From the NCBI RefSeq assembly GCF_006716485.1, contig NZ_VFPD01000002.1, positions 248,001 to 312,000 of the forward strand: a stretch of DNA of 64,000 nucleotides. The letters run 5' to 3'. Below are positions 42,052-50,595 of the stretch, piece by piece. Numbering within the stretch: position 1 is the first letter of the stretch; every line of letters starts with the position of its first letter. Below the pieces are notes generated by a model, which did no database searches, was not told the origin of the DNA, and saw only the letters and a list, made by a program, of their open reading frames with translations. Origin of the DNA: Chryseobacterium aquifrigidense (GTDB lineage: Bacteria; Bacteroidota; Bacteroidia; Flavobacteriales; Weeksellaceae). A program made the translations under genes and the position numbers.

Positions 42052-44256
42052 TTATTTTTTAACTTTCTTAGGCGTTGTGGTAGTACCTGAGTTTTTAGTT
42101 TTTGTGTCAGCCGGAGTGTTGGCATCTCTTACAAGCTTCAACTCGTCAACTATTCTTCTTGCTCCCGCAAACTTATCAATTGTCCAAAGAACAAAACGAA
42201 CGTCTACGTTGATGGTTTTCTGCCATTCAGGCTCGAATACGATATCACCGCTTAATGCTTCACTGTTTCCGTCGAAAGCAATACCGATAAGGTTTCCGTC
42301 TCCATCAATTACCGGAGAACCAGAGTTACCTCCTGTAATATCGTTGTTAGAAAGGAAGTTTACAGGCATATAACCTGCAGCATCTGCATACTGACCGAAA
42401 TCTTTAAGGTTGTAAAGATCAATCACTCTCTGAGGAAGATCAAATTCTTCATCCCCTTTCTTGTATTTTCCAACAAGACCTGTCATATCTGTATAATAGT
42501 TATCAGTAACTCCAAAATAGTTTCTGTCATTTCTGATAGGTAATTTATCTACAGTACCGTAAGTTAATCTCATTGTAGAGTTTGCATCCGGGTAGAATTT
42601 CTTCTCAGGCATTGCCTTCATCAGACCTGCCAGGAACAGACGGTTGTTTTTTGCAAAGTTGTCATCTATTTTCACAAATCTTTCTATACTGATTTTTTGG
42701 TCAGCAACAATTCCGTTAGCTGCTTTCCAAAGTGGATCAGCATCAAGCTTCAATGCATCCGGGTTTAACAAGAAGTTCGTTGCAGAAGTCTTATTGGCGA
42801 AGATTGATGAATATGCTAAATTAGAAACAGTCTTAGCATCCAATCCTAAAATAGTAGCAGAAGCAACGTCAGGGTTTTTAACTCTTGCCTGATAAAGACT
42901 GGTCATAGCCGCAAGCATTTCTCCTTCCAAAGATGGATTGAAGTTTTCATAAGCAGCTTTGATTGCCGCTTCAGTTTTAGCTTTCATTGCTAATCTTCCC
43001 TGCATATCCTGAGCAGCGTAAGCTTTAAGAACAGATCCTACCTGTAATGCAAGGGTAATATATTTTGCATTTCTTGAGAACTGAGAAGCATAGTTTCTTT
43101 CAACATTTCTATCAGAAACTTGCTTATAGTATATACCAATGTCTTCTAAAACACCATTGTACTGATCATTTCCTGGCATTGCAGCCCACTTATTGTAAGT
43201 TTCCTCAATCTTTTGTTTATCGGAAATGGTTCCGTTTTTCTCTACTGCATCGATAGTACCTTGTCTGTTTTTCCAGTAGTTAGCTACAGAAGCATATTGA
43301 GAAGCATAGTTAAGTTGAGTTGCCTTATCCTTGTCCATGTACTTTTTCATTACATCCATAGCCAATTTAGAAGCTTCAACCCATGCCGGGTAATCTTTAG
43401 TTACCATCTGCTGAATTCCATAAGAAGTCAGGTAACGGTTTGTTCTTCCAGGATATCCTAAGATCATTGAGAAATCACCAGGCTTAATTCCTTTAAGAGA
43501 AACCGGAAGGAAGTGCTTAGGTTTCAGCGGAGTGTTGCTTGGAGAATATTCAGCAGGGTTTCCTGCAGCATCAGCATACACTCTGAATACTGTGAAGTCC
43601 GCCGTATGTCTTGGCCACTCCCAGTTATCTGTATCTCCTCCGAATTTTCCTAAAGATGAAGGGGGAGCACCTACCAGTCTGATATCTTTATAATCCTGGT
43701 ATACGAAATAGTAGAATTCATTTCCGTTGAAGAAATCTCTTACCACTACAGTATATTTTCCGTTTTCAGAGTTTTCTGTCTGGATTGCTTTAGTTTCAGC
43801 ATCAATCACAGCTTTTCTCTCTGCTCCGGTCATATTGTTGTTTAGTTTAGAATTGATTCTTTGCGTAGCATCATCCATTCTCACTAAAAATCTTACATAA
43901 AGATCTTTTGCATTGAATTCGTCTTTCTGTTTCATTGCCCAGAATCCGTTCTTCAAATAATCTTTTTCTGGTGTAGAAGCTGCAGCAACAGCACCATAAC
44001 CACAGTGGTGGTTGGTAAATATAAGTCCTTTATCCGAAACAATTTCACCTGTACAGAAACCACCGAAACTTACGATAGCATCTTTTAAACTTGAATTGTT
44101 TACTGAATAAATTTCTTCAGGCGTAAGATGTAGACCCTCTTTTTGCATATCAACACCGTTAAGTCTTTTGATGAGCATTAGCAGCCACATCCCCTCATCC
44201 GCCCTCATCTGAGCAAAGCCCAGTAAGAAAGTGAATAGTAGAAATAGTCTTTTCAT
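42052..44256 (-). CDS. S46 dipeptidyl-peptidase, DPP7 type
   Basis: I start at 44256 (MKRLFLLFTFLLGFAQMRAD), a signal peptide followed at once by the family N-terminus EGMWLL; a 51-codon upstream extension is not conserved in type. The mature enzyme (734 residues in all) has His84 in IFTNHHCGYGAV and Ser645 in GGNSGSPVIDGDGNLIG. The residue 18 positions after the Ser is Gly (AFDGN). In the family, Gly here marks DPP7 (hydrophobic P1) and Arg marks DPP11 (acidic P1), so this should be DPP7-like. It cleaves dipeptides from oligopeptides in the periplasm for amino-acid nutrition. It is divergent from a META lipoprotein gene. Confidence 0.92.
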   Translation of the reverse strand: MKRLFLLFTFLLGFAQMRADEGMWLLMLIKRLNGVDMQKEGLHLTPEEIYSVNNSSLKDAIVSFGGFCTGEIVSDKGLIFTNHHCGYGAVAAASTPEKDYLKNGFWAMKQKDEFNAKDLYVRFLVRMDDATQRINSKLNNNMTGAERKAVIDAETKAIQTENSENGKYTVVVRDFFNGNEFYYFVYQDYKDIRLVGAPPSSLGKFGGDTDNWEWPRHTADFTVFRVYADAAGNPAEYSPSNTPLKPKHFLPVSLKGIKPGDFSMILGYPGRTNRYLTSYGIQQMVTKDYPAWVEASKLAMDVMKKYMDKDKATQLNYASQYASVANYWKNRQGTIDAVEKNGTISDKQKIEETYNKWAAMPGNDQYNGVLEDIGIYYKQVSDRNVERNYASQFSRNAKYITLALQVGSVLKAYAAQDMQGRLAMKAKTEAAIKAAYENFNPSLEGEMLAAMTSLYQARVKNPDVASATILGLDAKTVSNLAYSSIFANKTSATNFLLNPDALKLDADPLWKAANGIVADQKISIERFVKIDDNFAKNNRLFLAGLMKAMPEKKFYPDANSTMRLTYGTVDKLPIRNDRNYFGVTDNYYTDMTGLVGKYKKGDEEFDLPQRVIDLYNLKDFGQYADAAGYMPVNFLSNNDITGGNSGSPVIDGDGNLIGIAFDGNSEALSGDIVFEPEWQKTINVDVRFVLWTIDKFAGARRIVDELKLVRDANTPADTKTKNSGTTTTPKKVKK

Positions 44257-44342
44257 TTTATAAAATAATTTTTGTGTCGCTAATTTACTAATTTTTACGA
44301 GATTCTGTTCCGGGTTGGTATGAAAATGGGATGATAATCCGC

Positions 44343-44777
44343 ATGAAAAAGATACTATTACCACTTTTTGCCGTTTTGCTTTTAGGACTCGTTTTAAATT
44401 GTTCCTCACTACCCGACAAAGATCCCTTTCTTCAAAGGCAATGGATGCTCATCGCTTTCGATGGCTTTTCAAAAGATCAATTAATAGCCCATAAAGCCGA
44501 ATTGAACCTGACGGCCCATAAGGAAAAGGGTAAAATTCAGGCGAGCGCTTATATGGGATGTAACCGCATGTCTTTTATTTCAGAATTTAAAAAAGGAGGA
44601 AAAGTGAACATCTCAAAAGGAGTGAGTACGATGAAAGCCTGCCAAGATATGAATCTTGAAGCGTCTTTTCAGAAGAAAATAGAAACAATGACTCACTATT
44701 CTATTGAAGGACATTTCCTTACCTTATCTGATGATCATGGAAATACAATAAAATTTGTAGCTGCTGATTGGGATTAA
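44343..44777 (+). CDS. META/HslJ-domain lipoprotein
   Basis: I start at 44343 (MKKILLPLFAVLLLGLVLNC), giving 144 residues with an acylated Cys20 (Asn at -1 is unusual but tolerated in this phylum); an ATG four codons upstream is also possible. The mature part is a META domain: QRQWMLIAFDGFSKD, AYMGCNRMSFISEF, STMKACQDMNLEASFQKKI and LTLSDDHGNTIKF. HslJ relatives are envelope proteins linked to heat shock and novobiocin resistance in E. coli. It is divergent from the S46 peptidase, 86 bp apart. Confidence 0.88.
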   Translation: MKKILLPLFAVLLLGLVLNCSSLPDKDPFLQRQWMLIAFDGFSKDQLIAHKAELNLTAHKEKGKIQASAYMGCNRMSFISEFKKGGKVNISKGVSTMKACQDMNLEASFQKKIETMTHYSIEGHFLTLSDDHGNTIKFVAADWD

Positions 44778-44799
44778 TAATACCCTTTTACAATATAAA

Positions 44800-44827
44800 A
44801 AGTCCGCATTGCAGCGGACTTCTTTGT
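44800..44827. terminator. Terminator between convergent genes
   Basis: AAGTCCGC (44800-44807) and GCGGACTT (44814-44821) form an 8-bp stem with a 6-nt loop and CTTTG after. It serves the META lipoprotein and perhaps the minus-strand operon ending at 44882. Confidence 0.8.
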
Positions 44828-44881
44828 TTGAAAAATCTAGTTTGGTTATCAGCTTTTTGTGGTTATTAGTTTTGAGAGTTA

Positions 44882-45301
44882 TTAGTTTTTGGGAATCGTT
44901 TTTTTTATTTCTTCCAGAGTTGCTGTGTTAGGCAGCCCGGTAACTGTCGTTTTTGTGTTCCTAGAATTTATAGTATTGCGATATGCCTGTCTGTTGGGAA
45001 TTGTTTTTTTTAGGTCTTCAAGACTTGCTGTATTAGGGAGAAGCTTTCCTGAATTGTCTGTAGCTGCTTTGGCTTTGGTTTCCTGTTTTTTAACAGCAAG
45101 ACTGTGATCAGAGGGCAATCCGGTATTTACAGCGACCTTTTCATTATTTTCTTTCGCTTCCTGCATGAGTTTCGCCTGCTGTTCCTGTGCCTGTTTTACC
45201 ACCAATGCCTGATCTTCCTCTATCGGAGCTGCCTTTTTATTTTCCTGAGCATAGATAATAGTGCTCAAAAATAATAATGGGATAATATATGCTATTTTCA
45301 T
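44882..45301 (-). CDS. Small secreted repeat protein, last gene of the fibre operon
   Basis: A 139-residue protein with a signal peptide (MKIAYIIPLLFLSTIIYAQ). The mature chain is Lys/Glu/Ala/Gln rich and holds a motif twice, LPNTASLEDLKKTIPN and LPNTATLEEIKKTIPKN, with a degenerate first copy (GLPSDHSLAVKKQ). The family is not recognised. It starts 6 bp after the stop of the 840-residue fibre-like gene and is the third gene of that operon. It may be a periplasmic helper or linker protein. Confidence 0.7.
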   Translation of the reverse strand: MKIAYIIPLLFLSTIIYAQENKKAAPIEEDQALVVKQAQEQQAKLMQEAKENNEKVAVNTGLPSDHSLAVKKQETKAKAATDNSGKLLPNTASLEDLKKTIPNRQAYRNTINSRNTKTTVTGLPNTATLEEIKKTIPKN

Positions 45302-45307
45302 GACGGT

Positions 45308-47830
45308 TTATTTTATGTTGACTAATACTTGAATTTTTCCAATCTCTTTTTGGTCATAATCCTGAAGCGCTTTTCCGATTACCTGTCCTATTTTTACCTT
45401 GTTGATATCTGCTTTCATGGCAACACCTGCTTGAGATGAAGTTACCAAAAGGTCTCCTCTTTTTATTTTTCCGTTCTCAAGACATACTTTAGTCGGAATT
45501 ACACCAATAACTCCCATTGGGGCTTTATTGGAAATATCAGTGTCAATATGTTCTTCAGTAAGAAGTACCCCGGGTTTAGTAGCGTATACCCCGGCAACAA
45601 GAGTAGAATAAGGAGTTGAAGACTTTTCAACTGTTCTGTCTGCTTTTGTTGAGATAACAAGAATATCACCAGGCTCATATTCAGAGATGCTTCCGTTTAC
45701 ATCAAACGCTTCAGCAACGTCAGCACCGCTGTTTTGTGTTCCGCCATTGAAAAATCCACGCCCTGCAGAATTGATTCTCGCCACATTCACTGTGCCTGGA
45801 TTTCCGGATTTAAATACAGCGATAGAGCCGTTGCTGTGGGTTTCTACTGTAAGTGGTGGGTTTGTATTGGCTGTATTAAAATTAGCAAATCTAGCAGCAC
45901 GTCCTTGTCCGAAATTAGGTACCCACGCAAAAATGGCATTTCCTGTTCCGTCTGCTGTTGTTTCAACCCCGTCTCCGGTATTTGAGGCATTCGCTGTGAT
46001 ACCATTTCCATTTCCGTCTGCAATAGCAACTAATGCGGGTCCGTTTCCGGCAGGATTGGAAGCATGGAATAAACCTGCATATCCTCCTGTTCCGGATGAT
46101 ATTGCATACACACCTGCTGTCCCGAAATTAGCAAACTGTGAATTTACTTCAGCTCTTATGGCGGGAGAAGTCCCTGTAGTTCGGTCCACTTTAAAATTCC
46201 CTGCAATACCGTTTCCAACAGTAGTTGATGTTATTACATCACTTGTATTATTCTCATTATATATTTCAAATCTTGCGGCACGTCCGGTAGCAAAAGAAGG
46301 AACCCAGGCATAGAGCGCATTTCCGGCTCCATCAATGTTGGTTTCAACACCATTTCCGTCTTTGCCTGCATTGGCTGTAATGGCGTTTCCGTTACCGTCT
46401 GTCAAAGCGATCAGTGATGCTCCGTTTCCGGCAGGATTGGAAGCGTAGAATAGTCCGGCGCGTCCTCCTGTTCCTGACGACACTCCAAAAATAGCTGCCG
46501 CACCAAAGTTTCCGAAAATAGTATTGACTTCCCCTCTTACAGCAGCTCCAACACTATTGGTATTATTGAGTAGAAAAGAAGCGGCATTGCCTTTGGTATT
46601 ATCAGGAATATTTCCATTTCCATTAGATACCACTTCAAAAGTATTGGCATCAGTATTTGTATTGTTAAAATTTTCAAATCTTCCGGCACGTCCGGTACTG
46701 CTATTCAAACCTACCTGGCCGTAAACTCCGATACCTGTTCCGGATGTATTGGTAGCAACAAATCCTCTTACTCCGTATCCGCCTCCGTCATTACGTCCTA
46801 CTACAGCTCCGGCAATATCACTTGTGGTTCTACCCACTACTGCCTCGCCTCCTCCGTTGTTATCCCCTACAACACCTGCAGAAGTCTGTGCGGAAGTTAT
46901 TCCATGAAGTCCAAATCCGGATCCTGTAGAACTTCGTACTCCGGCTCCGTTTCCTGAGGTTGTAACATTTACAACTGTACCATTTCCCACACTGGATGCG
47001 CTAAGGGCAACATTGTTATTCGCATTATTATTAATAGAAATAGCAGCTGGGATTCCAGTATTACTGGTAGCATTAAGACCTGTTCCTGTGTTACTGTTGG
47101 CATAGACTCCATAACCATTTCCGGTGGCATTTCCGTAAACTCCTAAACCGTTAGGGGTTGTACCATAAACTCCCCATCCGCTTCCCGCCTGGCTTCCGTA
47201 TATCCCAACTCCAAGTCCTCCTGTTCCGTTATTAATACCGCGGACAGCGCTGGAAAATCCACCGGGAGAAGCATTGCTTACAATTCCCCTTACTGCAGAA
47301 ATATTTGATGTAGTTGTATTATTTACTCCTTCCAGGGAAGTGCCATCTCCATCATTGATCAATGAAAATAGAGTGGAAGCATTATTAACGGTCGTGCTGT
47401 AAGGAATAGCAAAACTACCACCGCCTCCACCTGCAGATTTGGCATACATAGCATAAGGAACGCTTAACAGCTGGCTGGTTCCTACTATGGTATAGCTGGT
47501 TCCTCCCGCAGGATCTGTTTCTGTTTTTAAGTAATAGCTTCCTGCAGGCCAATCAATACTGGCAAATGTGCCTGTAAGCACAGTTCCCGTTCCTATTTCA
47601 AGACTGATAAGGCCATTGGCATTCGTATTCCCGGTAAGTCTTTCTGAATAGACTGCGGCTCCGGCAGGGGAACCCTGTAATATGCTTACTTTTACTGCAA
47701 TGGCCTGATTGACTAAGAGTTGTCCGGAACCGTTTCTCATGACAGCCTGGTAGCTCATTTTTTCCGGAGCCTGAGAAAGTCCCATAAAGAAACCTGTCAG
47801 AATCCAAAACAGTGATAATATTTTTTTCAT
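45308..47830 (-). CDS. Large repeat-rich secreted fibre-like protein
   Basis: An 840-residue protein with a signal peptide (MKKILSLFWILTGFFMGLSQ). The N-terminal domain (20-135) is a Bacteroidota secreted module (PEKMSYQAVMRNGSGQLLVN, then LLSVPYAMYAKSA). The middle (140-690) is low-complexity Gly/Asn/Thr/Ala with repeated strand-turn units (GIYGSQAGSGWGVYG and similar) and at least two long tandem copies with GTGGRAGLFYASNPAGNG and GTGGYAGLFHASNPAGNG, as in trimeric tail fibres. The C-terminus (700-840) is a distinct domain (ADVAEAFDVNGSISEYEPGD, RGDLLVTSSQAGVAMKAD). It lacks a T9SS domain of its own, but a small T9SS-domain protein is encoded 6 bp upstream. It is probably a surface adhesin or sheath protein. 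Confidence 0.75.
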   Translation of the reverse strand: MKKILSLFWILTGFFMGLSQAPEKMSYQAVMRNGSGQLLVNQAIAVKVSILQGSPAGAAVYSERLTGNTNANGLISLEIGTGTVLTGTFASIDWPAGSYYLKTETDPAGGTSYTIVGTSQLLSVPYAMYAKSAGGGGGSFAIPYSTTVNNASTLFSLINDGDGTSLEGVNNTTTSNISAVRGIVSNASPGGFSSAVRGINNGTGGLGVGIYGSQAGSGWGVYGTTPNGLGVYGNATGNGYGVYANSNTGTGLNATSNTGIPAAISINNNANNNVALSASSVGNGTVVNVTTSGNGAGVRSSTGSGFGLHGITSAQTSAGVVGDNNGGGEAVVGRTTSDIAGAVVGRNDGGGYGVRGFVATNTSGTGIGVYGQVGLNSSTGRAGRFENFNNTNTDANTFEVVSNGNGNIPDNTKGNAASFLLNNTNSVGAAVRGEVNTIFGNFGAAAIFGVSSGTGGRAGLFYASNPAGNGASLIALTDGNGNAITANAGKDGNGVETNIDGAGNALYAWVPSFATGRAARFEIYNENNTSDVITSTTVGNGIAGNFKVDRTTGTSPAIRAEVNSQFANFGTAGVYAISSGTGGYAGLFHASNPAGNGPALVAIADGNGNGITANASNTGDGVETTADGTGNAIFAWVPNFGQGRAARFANFNTANTNPPLTVETHSNGSIAVFKSGNPGTVNVARINSAGRGFFNGGTQNSGADVAEAFDVNGSISEYEPGDILVISTKADRTVEKSSTPYSTLVAGVYATKPGVLLTEEHIDTDISNKAPMGVIGVIPTKVCLENGKIKRGDLLVTSSQAGVAMKADINKVKIGQVIGKALQDYDQKEIGKIQVLVNIK
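45870..46650 (-). repeat. Two tandem copies of an approximately 130-codon unit within the fibre gene
   Basis: Each copy carries, in order, an AxRxEVN segment (AAVRGEVNTIFGNFG or PAIRAEVNSQFANFG), a GLF(Y/H)ASNPAGNG block, a DGNGN(A/G)ITANA block and a GRAARFE/GRAARFA end. The boundaries are approximate. Such near-identical copies can recombine and change protein length. Confidence 0.7.
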
Positions 47831-47836
47831 GGCATT

Positions 47837-48310
47837 TTATTTTTTGATAATTTTAAAAGTTTGAATATTTTCCCCATTTTGAGTGATCCTTATGATGTAC
47901 ATAGCGGAAGGAAGTGAGGAGAAATTAAGCTCAGATTTGGATTGTGAAATCTTATCTTTTTTTATCAGCTTACCTTGGGCATCAAATAACTGATACTCTG
48001 ATCCTTTAAAATTATTTGAGGTGAAATCCAGATACAAGTAATCTCTGAAAGGATTAGGATAAAGCAAAATGCCTGTGAGTTCAGAAGAAGTTTCAAGGGA
48101 AGTAAGAGTAATTATTTCGTAAGGCTGTTGAACACCTTCGAGAACCTGTCCTGTTCCTTTTTCCAGATAGGTTGCCTGACCTACACTGTACGAAACAAAA
48201 CCATTAGCTGCTGATGCATCCAATCCCGCTGCTAAAACTGCAGATTGAGCGTGCAGTATGGGGACGGAAAAGACAGACAGAATAATACAATAAATAGATA
48301 TTCTTTCCAT
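47837..48310 (-). CDS. Small T9SS sorting-domain protein, first gene of the fibre operon
   Basis: A 157-residue protein with a signal peptide (MERISIYCIILSVFSVPIL, cleaved near HAQ). A short N-terminal part (SAVLAAGLDASAANGFVSYS, VGQATYLEKGTGQVLEGVQQ) leads into a T9SS type A sorting domain (about 80-157): LLYPNPFRDYLYLDF, YQLFDAQGKLIKKD, LPSAMYIIRIT and FKIIKK. The N-terminal part is the short domain often seen before sorting domains in this phylum. It starts an operon with the fibre-like protein (6-bp gap). Its upstream region carries direct repeats of about 20-bp period and a -7 box. Confidence 0.82.
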   Translation of the reverse strand: MERISIYCIILSVFSVPILHAQSAVLAAGLDASAANGFVSYSVGQATYLEKGTGQVLEGVQQPYEIITLTSLETSSELTGILLYPNPFRDYLYLDFTSNNFKGSEYQLFDAQGKLIKKDKISQSKSELNFSSLPSAMYIIRITQNGENIQTFKIIKK

Positions 48311-48364
48311 GGATAACAGTTTTGGTGATTAATAGATGTGTTTTTCTTGGGAAATTTGGGAAGA

Positions 48365-48372
48365 CTAAATTA
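48365..48372 (-). promoter_or_regulatory. Candidate -7 promoter box of the fibre operon
   Basis: On the minus strand this reads TAATTTAG, one base from the Bacteroidota -7 consensus TAnnTTTG. It is 55 bp before the start codon and just downstream of the direct repeats, as expected for an activated promoter. Confidence 0.4.
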
Positions 48373-48384
48373 CCACCTATCTCA

Positions 48385-48434
48385 ATCAAATGGCAGGAAA
48401 ATAGACCAACGGCAGAAATAATCGACCAACGGCA
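48385..48434 (-). promoter_or_regulatory. Direct-repeat array, candidate LytTR binding sites
   Basis: GACCAACGGCA occurs twice (48404-48414 and 48424-48434), and a degenerate copy, ATCAAATGGCA, is at 48385-48395. The period is 19-20 bp, about two helical turns. On the minus strand the unit reads TGCCGTTGGTC, close to the LytTR half-site style (CCGTT core). The array lies between the LytTR regulator gene (stop at 48470) and the fibre operon promoter. Confidence 0.6.
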
Positions 48435-48469
48435 TTTTGTGAGTTACTGTACAGTTTCGCTGAGCCTTC

Positions 48470-49177
48470 TTAAGGATTGAAAAAAGAGAGATTATCCTTG
48501 TAGGTGCGCCCGATAGGCAGTTTGATGTGATGTGCCAGTTCTATTTCATGGCAGTTCTTTCCGCGGATAAGATGGCGTGGAACGGCATAGCTTCTGTGTA
48601 TTCTGACAAAAGAATCAAAGAAACTTTTTTGCAGGAGATTGCCCAGTGAATTTAGAATACAGTGATTTTTCTCAAGAGTGATAATCCTGGTATAATCCTT
48701 CAAAGCTTCAAGATAGAGAATGTCTTTCATTTTGATCTGAAAAATATGACCTCCTTCTTTTATTTTGATGCAGTTTTCTCCTACCATCGCATCATAACAT
48801 TCGCATTTTTCCTTTACTTCAAAAAAATCAAAGAGTTTTTCCATGGAATAATGAAAGCGTTCTGCGGTAAGAGGTTTCGTAATAAAATCTAAAGTATTAA
48901 TCTCAAAAGCTCCGGCAGCCAGCTCCGGATGTGAACTTACGAAAATACAGGCAGGGATCTTATGAGCGAGTTTACGGAGTTCAATACCGCTCATACCTTT
49001 TAAATTGGTTTCAGTAATCAGGAGATCAACAGGAATGTCAAGATAGGGAACTGCTTTTTCTGCAGCATCGAAAGTAGCGACAATTTCAATGTTTTGATAT
49101 TGCCTGATGTAATGCTGAAGAACCAGCCTGTCCAGTTCATCATCATCAATAATCATGCATCTGATATGGGTAATCAT
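48470..49177 (-). CDS. LytTR response regulator with Glu in place of the phospho-acceptor Asp
   Basis: I start at 49177 (MITHIRCMIIDDDELDRLVL), giving 235 residues; an upstream start adds 28 AT-rich, non-conserved codons. The receiver keeps the acidic cluster Asp11-13, the Ser in FVSSHPE and Lys in FITKPL. At the phospho-acceptor position the sequence is DLLITETNLKGMSG, so Glu56 replaces the usual Asp. The C-terminal LytTR domain (about 130-235) is complete: GGHIFQIKMKDILYLEALKD, FFDSFVRIHRSYAVP and IKLPIGRTYKDNL. No kinase gene is adjacent. A Glu can mimic phosphorylation, so it may be always active. Its likely target is the fibre operon just downstream, which has a matching direct-repeat array. 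Confidence 0.88.
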   Translation of the reverse strand: MITHIRCMIIDDDELDRLVLQHYIRQYQNIEIVATFDAAEKAVPYLDIPVDLLITETNLKGMSGIELRKLAHKIPACIFVSSHPELAAGAFEINTLDFITKPLTAERFHYSMEKLFDFFEVKEKCECYDAMVGENCIKIKEGGHIFQIKMKDILYLEALKDYTRIITLEKNHCILNSLGNLLQKSFFDSFVRIHRSYAVPRHLIRGKNCHEIELAHHIKLPIGRTYKDNLSFFNP

Positions 49178-49371
49178 GATATTCCGGAGATTAGTTTTTT
49201 GATTTAAATATTTAAAAATCAGAAATTTATTATATAAAGTTATTGATTTTTTGAATATCATTCACGGGGAAACTTAAATTTATATTAAAATATGTTATTA
49301 AATAAAAATTGATTTTGTTTTTTTTCTGAAAAATATTAACTTGTAAAAATCATAAACATAGACAGAACTTA

Positions 49372-50595
49372 ATGTTAGAAAAGAAAGAACATAACTATGA
49401 GAAAGCAGTCCTTGTGGGTGTTATTACCCAGAATCAGGACGAAGAAAAACTGACGGAGTATTTAGATGAACTGGAGTTTTTAGCTTTCACAGCAGGAGCA
49501 ACCGTAGAAAAGCGTTTCACCCAAAAACTAACTCAGCCTGATTCCAAAACCTTTATCGGAAGTGGAAAAGCGATTGAGATAAAAGAATATGTAAAAGAAA
49601 ACGAGATCGGAACCGTAATTTTCGATGATGAACTCTCTCCTTCACAGCTTAAAAACCTGGAAAGAGATATGGAAGTAAAAATCCTGGACCGTACCAATCT
49701 TATTCTTGATATTTTTGCCCAGAGAGCACAGACTTCCTACGCGAGAACGCAGGTGGAACTGGCACAATATCAGTATCTTTTACCACGACTGACAAGAATG
49801 TGGACCCACCTTGAACGTCAGAAAGGGGGAATTGGAATGAGAGGTCCCGGTGAAACGGAGATTGAGACTGACCGTCGTATTATCCGTGACAGAATTACTT
49901 TGCTGAAAGAAAAACTGAAGACGATTGACAAGCAAATGGCTACCCAGCGTAATAACCGTGGGAAAGTTGTTCGTGCAGCTTTGGTAGGATATACCAACGT
50001 AGGGAAATCTACTTTAATGAATTCCATTTCAAAATCCGAAGTTTTTGCTGAAAATAAATTATTTGCAACACTGGATACTACAGTAAGAAAAGTGGTAATT
50101 GGAAATTTACCGTTTCTGTTGACAGATACCGTAGGATTCATCAGAAAACTTCCTACTCAGCTGGTAGAATCTTTTAAATCTACATTGGATGAGGTTCGTG
50201 AAGCCGATCTTTTGATCCATGTTGTGGATATTTCTCACGAAAGCTTTGAAGATCACATAGAATCTGTAAATCATATCCTGATGGAGATCAATGCTCATCA
50301 GAAACCGATGATCATGATTTTTAATAAGATTGACGATTTCAGTTATGAGAAAAAGGATGAGGATGATCTTACCCCTTCTACCCGCAAAAATATCTCTCTG
50401 GAAGAATGGAAAAAAACGTGGATGGCAAAATCTAAGTATCCCACAGTTTTCATCTCTGCATTAACGAAGGAAAACTTTCCGGAAATGAAGAAGATGATCT
50501 ATGATGAGGTCATGAAAATTCATATTTCCAGATTCCCATACAACGATTTCCTTTTCGAATATTTCGACAACGACGAAGAAGAAAGCAACAATTAA
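49372..50595 (+). CDS. hflX: GTPase HflX
   Basis: A 407-residue ribosome-associated GTPase. The HflX N-terminal domain (1-195) carries LDRTNLILDIFAQRAQT and the family signature GGIGMRGPGETEIETDRR. The G domain has G1 GYTNVGKST (from Gly206), G3 DTVGF and G4 NKID. HflX splits stalled or heat-damaged 70S ribosomes in E. coli; in many bacteria it is a heat-shock factor. The stop overlaps by 1 bp the start of the next gene (TAATG), so they are coupled. Confidence 0.95.
   Translation: MLEKKEHNYEKAVLVGVITQNQDEEKLTEYLDELEFLAFTAGATVEKRFTQKLTQPDSKTFIGSGKAIEIKEYVKENEIGTVIFDDELSPSQLKNLERDMEVKILDRTNLILDIFAQRAQTSYARTQVELAQYQYLLPRLTRMWTHLERQKGGIGMRGPGETEIETDRRIIRDRITLLKEKLKTIDKQMATQRNNRGKVVRAALVGYTNVGKSTLMNSISKSEVFAENKLFATLDTTVRKVVIGNLPFLLTDTVGFIRKLPTQLVESFKSTLDEVREADLLIHVVDISHESFEDHIESVNHILMEINAHQKPMIMIFNKIDDFSYEKKDEDDLTPSTRKNISLEEWKKTWMAKSKYPTVFISALTKENFPEMKKMIYDEVMKIHISRFPYNDFLFEYFDNDEEESNN

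Noticed and set aside
44882..45301. T9SS sorting domain at the end of the small repeat protein
   Set aside because: The C-terminus lacks the YPNP, G-x-Y and terminal basic pattern; it ends in the KKTIPKN repeat instead.
45687..46313. A 208-codon antisense frame in the fibre gene
   Set aside because: It is a shadow of the low-complexity repeat on the other strand.
45308..47830. Prophage tail fibre
   Set aside because: The protein has a Sec signal peptide and neighbours are chromosomal envelope genes; there are no phage structural or lysis genes.
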